Shown here piece by piece: positions 43,565 through 52,798 of a DNA stretch of 64,000 bases. The notes beneath the pieces are model-generated. The model saw only the letters and a program-made list of their open reading frames with translations, was not told the DNA's origin and ran no database searches. How positions within the stretch are numbered: the first letter of the stretch is position 1; each line of letters begins with the position of its first letter. This DNA comes from Prorocentrum cordatum (lineage: Eukaryota > Sar > Dinophyceae > Prorocentrales > Prorocentraceae): the NCBI GenBank assembly GCA_963575745.1, contig CAUYUJ010018053.1, positions 109,501-173,500 of the forward strand. Direction: 5' to 3'. Position numbers and translations under genes: made by a program.

Positions 43565-43725
43565 GGAGGAGGAGGAGGACGAGGAGGAGGAGGAGGAGGA
43601 GGAGAACGAGGAGGAGGAGGAGCACGAGGAGGAGGAGGAGGAGGAGGAGGAGAAGGAGGAGGAGCACAAGGAGGAGGAGCACAAGGAGGAGGAGGAGGAG
43701 CAGGAGAAGGAGGAGGAGGCGGCGT
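43565..43725. repeat. GGA microsatellite
   Basis: (GGA)n with ACGA and GCACAA interruptions. Confidence 0.95.
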
Positions 43726-43907
43726 AGGGACCTCGTCGCTCGTGAGATCGCAGCCAGCGCGCTGCGAGGGCGCCGCGCGCCGACGGCGCGGGAGCCCCCC
43801 ACGGCCGACGAAGAGAGCGCCGCCCAGGAGGCCTCGGCACCGTGACCGCCGCCGCGCTCGCCGCGGGCAGCAGCAGCCCGCCGCCCGGCGGCGGCGCCTT
43901 CGGGCCC

Positions 43908-43946
43908 GGCCAGTTCGTGGAGTACTTCAGCGCATCGCAGCAGGCG
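43908..43946 (+). CDS. VEYFSASQQ module, exon fragment
   Basis: It reads GQFVEYFSASQQA, nearly identical to 19299. The upstream frame is Ala/Gly/Pro-rich and the downstream frame becomes unrecognisable after about ten codons. Likely a single exon or relic. Confidence 0.45.
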
Positions 43947-44210
43947 CCAGCGGTCGAAGGAGGAAAAGATACCCATAATTATCTCCACCCTTTCCTCGTC
44001 CTCCCCATTTTAGGTCTCCTCAGAGGCCCTCGTCGCCACCGCTGGATTCGCCTCGAGATCCTGGTCAGTGCGCACCCCGGGAGAGGTCCAGGGAGTAGCG
44101 TTATCGGTACCTTTTGGTGTCCTCAAGCGGGGCTCTCCGCAGGGCTCGAAGAAGAGAAACAACACAACAAATAGAAACAGCGCTGTCCGGGTGGAGCTGC
44201 TCGACCCCTG

Positions 44211-44316
44211 CTCGGCTCCAGCTCGGCTCCAGTTCGGCTCCAGTTCGGCTCGAGTTCGGCTCGGGTTCGGCTCGGGTTCGACGCAGGCTCGACTCGGGAT
44301 CGACTCAGGTCGACTG
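44211..44316 (+). repeat. 11-bp tandem repeat TCGGCTCCAGT
   Basis: About eight units drift from TCGGCTCCAGT through TCGGCTCGAGT to TCGACTCGGGA. Confidence 0.85.
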
Positions 44317-44412
44317 AAATCGACGGACGTTCGACGCAGCTTCGACGCACGAGTGGAGCGAGTGTCTCCAGGAAGGTCTCCAGCATGAGCATCCCATCAT
44401 CGAATAAGAAAA

Positions 44413-44575
44413 AACGTCACAAACATGAATTGTCAGCGCTCCGTGCGGATTTCCGCGCTGGGCCCCCCCTGGCAGCGCCTCTGGCGCCGCTCCTGGCGCG
44501 CTCCGCGCGCCAGGGACGGGGGGTCAGCGCAGATCCAAGTTGTCAGCGCGGAGCGCAAACGTTTATGTTTATGGC
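44413..44575. mobile_element. Foldback element E, diverged copy
   Basis: Left arm GTCAGCGCTCCGTGCGGATT with a CGCGCTCCGCGCGCCAGGGA centre, and right arm TTGTCAGCGCGGAGCGC. Ends resemble AACGTCACAAACATG / ACGTTTATGTTTATGG. Confidence 0.6.
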
Positions 44576-44731
44576 GGTTCGCGTCTTCATTTCTTTTAGC
44601 AGGGCAGGGATGGTTACTTCTAGGATGCGTCTGTGGTGGCCAATCGTGGCGACCTCGCTGCCCACTCCCGTTCCTGCTTGTCTTTATCCTTGCTCGGCAG
44701 CGGGTTGCTCAGCATCCTCGCGGTAGCATTC

Positions 44732-44862
44732 AGTCGGACTTGCCCCTAGACAGGAGGAATATTCAAAAATAGTCAAAGTATAGTTTGGGGACGATGAACA
44801 TTTTCGGTGTATTGTTTTTGTATTTTTTTTGTTCGCCCAATGGTCGGGGGACACGCCCGACT
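44732..44862 (+). mobile_element. Inverted-repeat element family C, copy 2
   Basis: 131 bp from GTCGGACTTGCCCC to GGGGGACACGCCCGAC. The AT-rich centre (CAAAAATAGTCAAAG) resembles the centre of copy 1. Confidence 0.65.
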
Positions 44863-45075
44863 TACGTAATGGTAGTAGTGAGCCACGAACGGGTCCCAGA
44901 GTCGATCCCCCACGAACAACGAGCTATATCCATGCCCTCGCGGCCTGGACTCCGGGGCGCGATCTCCCGCGGACACGCGGCCGCTCGAACACGCTCCGCG
45001 CGGAGCACCCGCGAAAGACGACGCCCTGGATATATTCTCTCCGCCCATCTCAATCGACTCGATTGGGTTCGTCTA

Positions 45076-45300
45076 GGCCTCCTGGATGGGGTCCGAGTAG
45101 ATGGTGTCGGAGGATCGTGCCGCATCGCCGATGCATCGCCGATGCATCGGCGATGCGGCTCGATGTGGTCTACGCTGGCGTCGCCGGTGCCTCGCCGACG
45201 TCGCCGATGCATCGCAGATGCATCGGCGATGTATCGCCGATGTATCGGCGATGCGGGGCGATCCTCCGACCCCACCTACTCGGACCCCATCTAGGAGGCC
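45076..45300 (+). mobile_element. MITE family D, copy 1
   Basis: 225 bp with ~44-bp inverted ends (GGCCTCCTGGATGGGGTCCG / CGGACCCCATCTAGGAGGCC). The interior is made of GATGCATCGCCGATG and GATGTATCGGCGATG palindromic units. TCTA flanks both ends. Confidence 0.85.
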
Positions 45301-45660
45301 TCTAGTTCGACATCGGTTCCAGCCGGCCCAGTTCCGCTCGAGTTCAGGGAACCTGGGATTCTGCCACCCCGCGGGGCCAGGGCGTCTCAGCCCCAGCAGC
45401 CCACCCTCCCACGCGGGAAGCATATGCCCCGCGGAAGCCACCCGAAGCAGGCACACGCCCCCAACTACGTGTAGCAAGGGTGGGCCAGTGGGGCCAAGGC
45501 CGTGCCAGTGGGCACGGGGGATCGGTTAGACGATGCTCAGCCGGAGCGACGGCCGGGCACGGGGCCGTGTCTTCACCGACGGCTGCGCGTCGGCTGCCCG
45601 CGCAAGAGGTCGCGCGTGAGCGCCCCCGTCTCCAGTGCGGCGTGACGCGCGGGCAGCCCT

Positions 45661-46011
45661 GGGCCTCCTAGATCTTGGCATCGCTCGGACGTGTGCATTT
45701 CTCCTTCGGCGAGGACCATCGAGGAGCATCCTTGATCATTCGGCGAAGAAACCACGCACGAAACCGACAAAAAACACAGGGAATGGACGTCCGAGCGATG
45801 CCCAGAGATGGGGTCGGAGTCGATGGGGTCGGAGGATCGCGCCGCATCTCCGATGCATCGCCGAGGCGGCTCGGCGTGGGGCCCGTTGCTTCACGTCGAC
45901 GTCGCCAGTGCCTCGCCGACGTCGCCGATGCATCGCCACTTCATCGCCGATGTATCGGCGATGCGGCGCGATCCTCCGACCCCATCTACTCCGACCCCAT
46001 CTGGGAGGCCT
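45661..46011 (+). mobile_element. MITE family D, copy 2, split by MITE A
   Basis: The left end GGGCCTCCTAGAT is separated from the rest (GGGGTCGGAGTCGATGGGGT) by MITE A at 45674-45805 plus one copy of AGAT. Without it the end matches the other D copies. The right end is ACTCCGACCCCATCTGGGAG. Confidence 0.85.
45674..45805 (+). mobile_element. MITE family A, copy 4, nested in MITE D
   Basis: 132 bp from CTTGGCATCGCTCGGACGTG to ACGTCCGAGCGATGCCCAG. Target duplication AGAT at 45670-45673 and 45806-45809, confirmed by sibling D copies that carry the uninterrupted site. Confidence 0.92.
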
Positions 46012-46652
46012 CTTGTGCTGTGTCGCGGAAGACCCGCATCGGCTGCGCGTGAGGGCTATTGCTCTGTCACTGCCCGGGTGGGTTCCAGCGCGCGCCCGTC
46101 AGGGGTCTTCTTGTCAGTTTTGGCTTGGATTTCCCCCCCCCCCCCCGCGGCACCCCAAAGCCACGCACGGGAGGCCACCTCTTGCCCAGGGCTCGGCGCT
46201 CAGAGCCCCGGCATGCCCAGCGAGGAGCCCCGGGGCGGCGCAAAAGTCGGAGCTCTCGGAGGTCCACGGGGACTTCTCGGGTCGGCGGTGGCCGAGCGGC
46301 GAGGCGTCCTGGCTTTGCCAACAGCCCGCCACAGACTGTTCTGAGAAGTTGTTGTCAGCGCGCCAACATCGCAGAGCGGAAGTCGCTCGGAGAACGACAG
46401 GATTGGCCCGGAGTGTCCTGGAGAATTTCGTTCTGGATTTCGAGTTGAATTTCGTGCGATTTGTTTTGGGGCCAGGAATGAAGACTGAAACAAATCCACG
46501 CGAAATTCTTCTCGTTTTTCGCTCGCCGCTTCGGGCAGAAATCCACGCAGAAATCCGCTGCAGCACGTCTGCAAGGCGGGTGCAATGACAATGACATGCA
46601 ATGCAATGACAAGTGGTTCTCTGATGAGGACGCTCCATTTCTCAAGGAACAT

Positions 46653-46824
46653 TCGGGGGTGGACAGAACCCCCAACAGTGACACGTCGATTAGTGAATTG
46701 TCCGTTTTCGGTTCTCGAGAGCGCGCCGTGGCCGTTATTTTCCAGGCTTGCGCCCGCCAGGTTTGGGCCTCAGGTCGTTTTCACTAAACCACGTTTTACT
46801 AAAGGGGGGTCTGTCCATCCCCGA
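46653..46824 (+). mobile_element. MITE family B, copy 2
   Basis: 172 bp from TCGGGGGTGGACAGAACCCC to GGGGTCTGTCCATCCCCGA. Target duplication AACAT at 46648-46652 and 46825-46829. Confidence 0.88.
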
Positions 46825-46995
46825 AACATGTCGTGGTATAGGCGTAGAGGAATGCCAGGACGGCCGGTCCCTGCTCAAGCTGGACCCGCGGCGCCTCCAG
46901 CGCCACCCCTGGCGCGCCCTGTGCCCGGCGCCAGCCCCAGAGAAGCCGAACGGACCTCCGAGCGCGCGTGGCGTATGTCAAGGCGGTCTTTTTTT

Positions 46996-47183
46996 TGACG
47001 AACGAACAACAAACACCCATACCCATAGGGGGGTCCTTGCGAGGAGGACTGGCTATGGGTATGGATGCGGGTTGTCTGACCCTGGGGAAGCTCCCGTTCG
47101 AGCGGGGACCCCCATCCGACAACACGCACCCATAGCCCTCTCCGACCCCCCTATGGGTATGGGTGTGTGTTGTCGGTTCGTCA
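46996..47183. mobile_element. Foldback element with 38-bp arms
   Basis: Arms 46996-47033 and 47146-47183 pair with about three mismatches (ACACCCATACCCATAGGGGGG type). A second, inner pair (GGCTATGGGTATGG... / ...CACCCATAGCCC) is nested. Its right end CGTCATTTTTT abuts element E copy 2. Confidence 0.75.
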
Positions 47184-47189
47184 TTTTTT

Positions 47190-47386
47190 AGGGAACCAAA
47201 AAATGACGTAAACATAATAACTCGGAGGTCCGCGCGGATTTCTCGGATCTGCGCTGGACCCCCCTCCCTGGCGCGCGGAGCGGGCCAGGGGCGGCGCCGG
47301 AGGCGCCGCCAGGGGGGTCCAGTGCCGATCCGAGGAATTCGCGCGGACCTCCGAGTTATTATGTTTACGTCATTTTTTGGTCCCCT
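47190..47386. mobile_element. Foldback element E, copy 2
   Basis: 197-bp near-perfect palindrome. The left arm starts AGGGAACCAAAAAATGACGT and pairs over ~76 bp, with about five mismatches, with the right arm ending CATTTTTTGGTCCCCT. The centre is GGCGCCGGAGGCGCC. Confidence 0.88.
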
Positions 47387-47516
47387 ATTTTTGGCTGAGA
47401 CTGCGAGGCGTCGCCAGAGATGTGACGGCGGGCGCCGCGTCATTTCCAGCACGTCTTCGGGGGCCGTCCTCTCGGCCCCCCCGAGGGCCAGCCACGCAGA
47501 AGAGCGACGAGACTGT

Positions 47517-47680
47517 CAGGAGGAAAAGAAACACACAGACACAATTAATCCTCGATTCCCCAGAAAATATAGGAAAATATTGGAAGTGGGGGGGAAGACA
47601 GAAACCCAGAAAATATGGGAAAATATGGGGAACCTTTTTATTTGTGTGTATTTATGTGTGTGTCCTGGGGCCCCTTCATC
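47517..47680 (+). repeat. Dispersed repeat F, copy 2
   Basis: Closely matches 29117-29282, including AAACACACAGACACAATTA and CCTGGGGCCCCTTCA. No DLDCK exon was found directly after it. Confidence 0.85.
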
Positions 47681-48967
47681 TGGGGCGCACTGCCGTGAGC
47701 AAAGTCTCAGGTCTCGCGGGAAGGGGGGCAGCATTGGCGACTACAGAGGGTATGGTTGCGCCAGGGTGTGGTCTGCGATCGACACGGTTGATGGCTGTGG
47801 GGCACAGCGTTGCCCCCGTCGGGCTTCCTCGGGGCGCGGGAGAACTCCATGGAGGTCCCCGGCCGCGCCTCCTAGGGTGTCTCCCGGGATGTTCCCCAGG
47901 GCGCCGGTTGCAAACCATGCCCTTTGCAAGCCACACTCTTTGGAGTCGCCGACGTCATTTCAGAGCGTCGCGGCAGGCCCGAGCTGTCCGCAGGGCAGTG
48001 CAGGATGCCGGACAGGAGATGCCTGGGGGGTGTCGGGAGCCTCGAGACGGGGGTCAATGCAGACGGGGTCAGCCAGGGCACCGGATCTTGCAGGATCCTG
48101 CGAAGACCCCCTCTGGCTGACCCAGGTTAGCGAGCCGCGCGCGGCCGCGAGGCGGCCGCGCTTATTGGCTGACCCGGGTTTGCGAAGACCTGCGTCGCAG
48201 TTTTTTTTCCTGCATTGCAGTTTTTGTTTTCCTGCTGACCCGGGTCTGGATTGACCCGGGTCAGAAGATCCCCGAGGGTGGGGCTCGCGCACCAGCGCCG
48301 TTGAGTTTCGGGTTTGCTCGTTGGTGTTTGTCCATTCGTGTGGTCGAGGTTAATCGTCCTTCCCAGAATGTTCCCCGGCGGCGGCAAGAAGCCATGCTTT
48401 ACACGTGTTCCCCCATGGTTTCCCTCTTCATCGTCGTCGTCCTGCTTGAACGAGGGATGGCAAATTGCTGATGGGAGTCTGTTGACGGACTGGGTCACAG
48501 TCACAGACAGGCCAGACACATCCGAGATTCTAGCACGGCCCAGCATGCCAGTGGGTATGGAGGCGGAATGGGAGATCGCACCGTCGGCGCAGACGCGCAC
48601 AATGTGGGAGCCATGGCCTTCTCGGGCTCCAGCAACGTTTTGGTGTCCCGCCTTCGCCAGGAGTCGTTCAACACGCAAACTGAGCGTCCGTCGCCAGCGA
48701 AGCAGATCGTTTGGAATGAACAGAGTAGGAGCAGGCGGAAGCGGAAGGACAGGGTGAAGCGGAAGGCTGATAGTGAATGCGAAGGGTAGCGCTGAAATTG
48801 CAGCTCTGTGCAATGTGCAAAGCTGTGCTGGGCAATGTGCAAAGCTGTGCCGGTCCTTCTAGTTGTTCAGATCACTGCCTCGGGTGCACTTCGTCACCCC
48901 CCCCTGTTAGTCTCATACCCATGCACATCTGAATGCACAGCGATCTTCTTCACCGCGAACTGCGCAG
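47681..48967. other. No gene seen; short repeats
   Basis: GCTGACCC(G/A)GGTT recurs at about 48116, 48167, 48232 and 48253, and GCAATGTGCAAAGCTGTGC is duplicated at about 48808 and 48833. Open frames lack motifs. Confidence 0.5.
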
Positions 48968-49045
48968 GCGTGGATGCGGGCGAAGGTGACGGCCCTCAAT
49001 GCAGATGGCACCTTCAATCTTGACTGCAAGCCCAATGTCACGCAG
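48968..49045 (+). CDS. AWMRAKV-GTFNLDCK module, exon fragment
   Basis: It reads AWMRAKVTALNADGTFNLDC followed by KPNVTQ. AG precedes it (CGCAG/GCGTGG) and CAG ends it, compatible with an exon bounded by splice sites. Paralogous to 29315. Confidence 0.5.
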
Positions 49046-49915
49046 GACGCTAGCTCAAGCAGACTTGATCTTATATCTCGTAGTAGCCATGGTGAAGAGA
49101 GTCTCGGATGCTGCATGCAGGCGGACGGCGTCGAATGGTTGTTTCAGGAAGGAGGACGCATGGTACTGCTCGTGTTGGTTGAGACGCCGCAGTGGCGCGA
49201 AGGCAACATAATGGCGCGAGCTGTGCATCTAGGTCACCCACACAGGCCGCGAAGGTAATCGCGAGTAGCGATTGCGAAGCGTGAAGTTAGGTAACCTAGA
49301 CAGAAGTGTTGCATTCGGCGTTCGCCGAGGCGTGCCAGGCGTGAGTTCGAAGGCTCCTTTGAGAACGTCGCGGTCGGGGATCTCCGGCTCGGGTCGCCGC
49401 CCACCTTCTCTTGGCCTTTCTGTCGGCGCGCCAAGTGAGCAGGCCCGAGGGAGGTGGCTCTGAGCAGGCAGGGAGATGTTCGGCGACATCGGCCCTTTCT
49501 AAGTGACCCCTCAGAGGGCTCCGTGTAATGCAGGAGGGTTCTCAAGAGGCCGGGTGCCGTCTCAGAAGGTAGGCCCCCCTTCGCCCTAACCTTTTTTGCG
49601 CGCCGTCTGGGCGCCCCACTCCCGTGGACCTCTGGAAGGGCCTTTTGTGTCTCCTCTCGGGCCTTCTCGCGGGGCCCTCCTGGGGCCACGTCGTGCTGCA
49701 GCGTCTTCGGGTGCCCTTAGGGCGTTGGTCGGCCCTTGCTGCAAACCGAGAATCCCACAGGCGTTCTCGTGTATGAGTGGTGAGGAGGCGTCGGTCGGGG
49801 GACCTGCGGGCAGGCGGTCCCGCATGGCGTCCCCCTTGCCCGTGCGGCCCTACATCTCACCGGCTGCTGCTGACCAGCGCGCCGTTCGGGGGAGACGTCC
49901 GACCTGATAGCTCTA
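49046..49915. other. No gene seen
   Basis: Unique sequence. At 49600-49730, GGGCCTT/GGGGCC strings weakly echo the reverse complement of the CCCAAGAGG minisatellite. Confidence 0.45.
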
Positions 49916-50142
49916 GGCCCCTTAGACGGGGTCGGAGCAGATGGGGTCGAAGGATCGCGCCGCATCGCCGATGCATCGCCGATGCGGCTCGATATGCAGC
50001 GCGATTTGCGTCTCGTCGACGTTGCCGATGCATCGCCGACGTCGACGATGCCTTGCCAGTGCATTGCCGATGCATCTCCGATGTATCGGCGATGCGGCGC
50101 GATCCTTTTACCCCACCTACTCGGACCCCTATCTGGGAGGCC
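49916..50142 (+). mobile_element. MITE family D, copy 3
   Basis: 227 bp from GGCCCCTTAGACGGGGTCGG to TCGGACCCCTATCTGGGAGGCC with the CATCGCCGATGCATCGCCGA interior. TCTA flanks both ends. Confidence 0.82.
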
Positions 50143-50951
50143 TCTAATGGCGCCCCAGGCCCTCTGCTCACGCACAAATCGCGCGAACTTCTGCTGCCGC
50201 CTCTCGGTCTTCGCTGCGGCGTCCTCCGTCTACGCCCTGGCCTCGTCTCTGCGGCCACACGCAGGAGTGCTTTCTCGCCGGTGGCTCGAGGGCGCGAAGT
50301 CATTCGCGCTTCGCGGTTCGGCTCCGATTCCTCCTCGTCCTCTCCTTCTCCCTTGTGAGGCGGCGCGAGAGCGCGACGTGATTCGTACTTCGCGCTTCGC
50401 GCAGCGCGGAGCGCGAAGTTGGGAGCCCGTGGTAACTCCTGGTGCATGGCTTCCCGGGCGCGGAGGGGGTGGGGAGGGGCAACACCGAGCACGCAGGCCG
50501 CTGTGTGTTCGCGCCGGGCGCCACGATCGGCAAGCCGTTTACCGGAGTCAGGGGCAACCATAGGGGGGGATAGGCACAGGGGGGGCGCATCGACCCCCAC
50601 TCGCCCACTGATCGCCGAGAGGGGCCCGATGGCCCCACCCTGCCCAGGAACGTGCGGATTCACTACCCGGGGCGTGTCGCCGATCTGTCGGCGATGCCTC
50701 GCCGATTCCAGGCCGATGTTTCCCCCCTGGAGCCTATCCCCCCTAGCGTTGCCCCTCACAGAGGCCGCTCCGGCCTCCAGCCGCTCTCGCGTGCTGCCGG
50801 GCGCCTGCTGGAAGACGGCGGCCGGAGGACAAGATCCGCCCTCTGCCGAGCGTCTCGACCCAGAGCGTCGTGCGGGCAGCCGCTGGCGCGCAGGCGGGCG
50901 CCTCCGAGGCGATGTACAAGGCCCCCTTCCTTGCATCGGGAGCAGCGTTTC

Positions 50952-51148
50952 GGGCCTCCTGGATGGGGTCCCAGCAGATGGGGTCGGAGGCTCGCGCCGC
51001 ATCGCCGCTGCATCGCCGATGCGGCTCGATGTGGGGCCCGATCTGCTTCACGTCGACGACGCCGATGCAGCGCCGATGCATCGCCGACGTATCGGCGATG
51101 CGGCGCGATCTTCCGACCCCACCTACTCCGAGCCCATCTAGGCGGCCT
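50952..51148 (+). mobile_element. MITE family D, copy 4
   Basis: 197 bp from GGGCCTCCTGGATGGGGTCC to CCGAGCCCATCTAGGCGGCC. The interior lacks one GATGCATCG unit. No matching target duplication. Confidence 0.8.
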
Positions 51149-52059
51149 CTGAACGTAAGGGGGGGAACAGGCCGAGAGGGGTGAGGCATCGGTCACCAAA
51201 TCGTCAATCGACTCGTGTGCCGTGGATCGATCGGCAGCTCGCTCGATCATGGGTCGGGGGCAGTGACGCGAGGGCCCCTGGAGACAATCGCCCAGTCCTC
51301 GCCGCACGGGGGCCGGCAGCCCACTTCGCCCAAGGGAGTGGTCGGAGCCGCTATGTCGGGGGCCCACCGATCGCCGATCTGTCGGCAGGCTATCGCCAGC
51401 TCCAGGTCGATGCCAGCCGCTTCGAGCTGGTCCCCCCGACATCGCGCCCCATTTTTCTCCTCTTCTCGATGACCCTCACGACACGTGTTAGCCCAAGCGT
51501 GTGTTTGCGCAGCTCGGCTCCGCCGATAACGCGCAGCCTGTGTCGACCCTCGTTGCGCCGCCTGCGTCGTATTGAAGGGCCTCGGTGGACAAGCACACGT
51601 TGGCGCGAACCCACGGCTCAAGGGATCAGGGGCCCCATCCTGGATTCAGCGCGGAGTCCATCCAGTCGGGGGCGGCGGGGCCGTGATCGGGGCCTCCTGG
51701 ATCATGGCCACGGCCCCTTCTCCTCGACCAGGGCGTGCCCAGGGCCCCAGGGCATGGCCCTGCCCTCTCCTCGACCAGGGCATGGCCACGGCCCCCTTCT
51801 CCTCCACCAGGGCCCCTGCCCACTGGTCATGGGCGTGGCCGGGGCCTCCAGGGCGGCTCTGCACCATCGTCCTCGGGCGTCCCCGTGGGGACATGGGGGG
51901 CTCCGGCGCCGGCGGAGCGGCCGCCCGCGGACGTCTGGAGGCCCGGTCCGTTGCCGATCCGCCCGCCCGTCGCTCAGGAGCTCCCCGCGGATCCCTGGAC
52001 TCCGCGCTTCGATCTGGCCCCGCCCTCCGCCTGTCGTCCTCGTCCTCCCCGAGGTCCCA
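51149..52059. other. No gene seen
   Basis: GC-rich. CATGGCC(A/C)(C)GGCCCC and GACCAGGGC strings repeat imperfectly at 51700-51850. Conflicting open frames on both strands. Confidence 0.45.
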
Positions 52060-52224
52060 GCCGCCTGTAGGGGATTTTCGACGAAGAATAAAACACACCC
52101 CCAAAATAGTCCAAACATAGTCTGGGGACTATTTTTCGAGTGTTGTTTGACCATTTTGGTGTATTTCTTGGATTTTTTAAAAAATGTTTCGTCGAAAATC
52201 CCCTTGTAGGGGACACGTCCGACA
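52060..52224 (+). mobile_element. Inverted-repeat element family C, copy 3, left end diverged
   Basis: CTGTAGGGGATTTTCGACGA (left) pairs with TCGTCGAAAATCCCCTTGTA (right). The right end GGGGACACGTCCGAC matches family C; the outermost left end does not. Confidence 0.6.
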
Positions 52225-52765
52225 TAAGGGAAGGCGCGCTGCCGAAGGCGCGGGGCGGAGCGCGGCAACCGCGGCCGCGCCCGGCGCGACTGCCGAAGCT
52301 CCCAAGACGCACCAAGAGAGCCCACAGAGCGCACCCAGGAGGTCGCGAGAGGCTGACGTCGTTGCTGTCCCTGGGGTTTCTGAGCGATGCGAGCCTCGTA
52401 GCCTTCTCGCCATTTCCTTTCGGATCTCCCACGCTCCAAGACCGCCCAAGAGGCACAAATATGGCTCCAAGGTGACCCAAGGGGCGATGCCTCCGACCAC
52501 ATAGGGCCATGCTGGCGGGCCCCGGCGCGGTCTGCCACTGTGACGACGTGGAGCGCGGGCGCGGGCGCCCCCAGGTCTCGCGCGCTCTCGCGGCGAAGGC
52601 CGCGGAGAGCGAGCTCCCGCCGTCCTTCCGGGGCGACGTCGAGGCTGGCGCGTTTGGCCTTGCAGACAGCTCAGGCTTCGAGTCCGCGCAGCAGAAACGG
52701 GCGCGCTGCGGCTGGTCCGCAGCCCAGCGATCGTTGAAAATACGTTACCCGCGCGTGCTATTCAC

Positions 52766-52769
<4 letters not shown>

Positions 52770-52797
<28 letters not shown>
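52770..52797. repeat. TC dinucleotide run
   Basis: 14 uninterrupted TC units. Confidence 0.97.

Positions 52798-52798
<1 letters not shown>

Noticed and set aside
51181-52209. 342-codon plus-strand gene
   Set aside because: Arg/Ser/Pro-rich frame in stop-poor GC-rich DNA containing imperfect repeats; competing frames are equally long.
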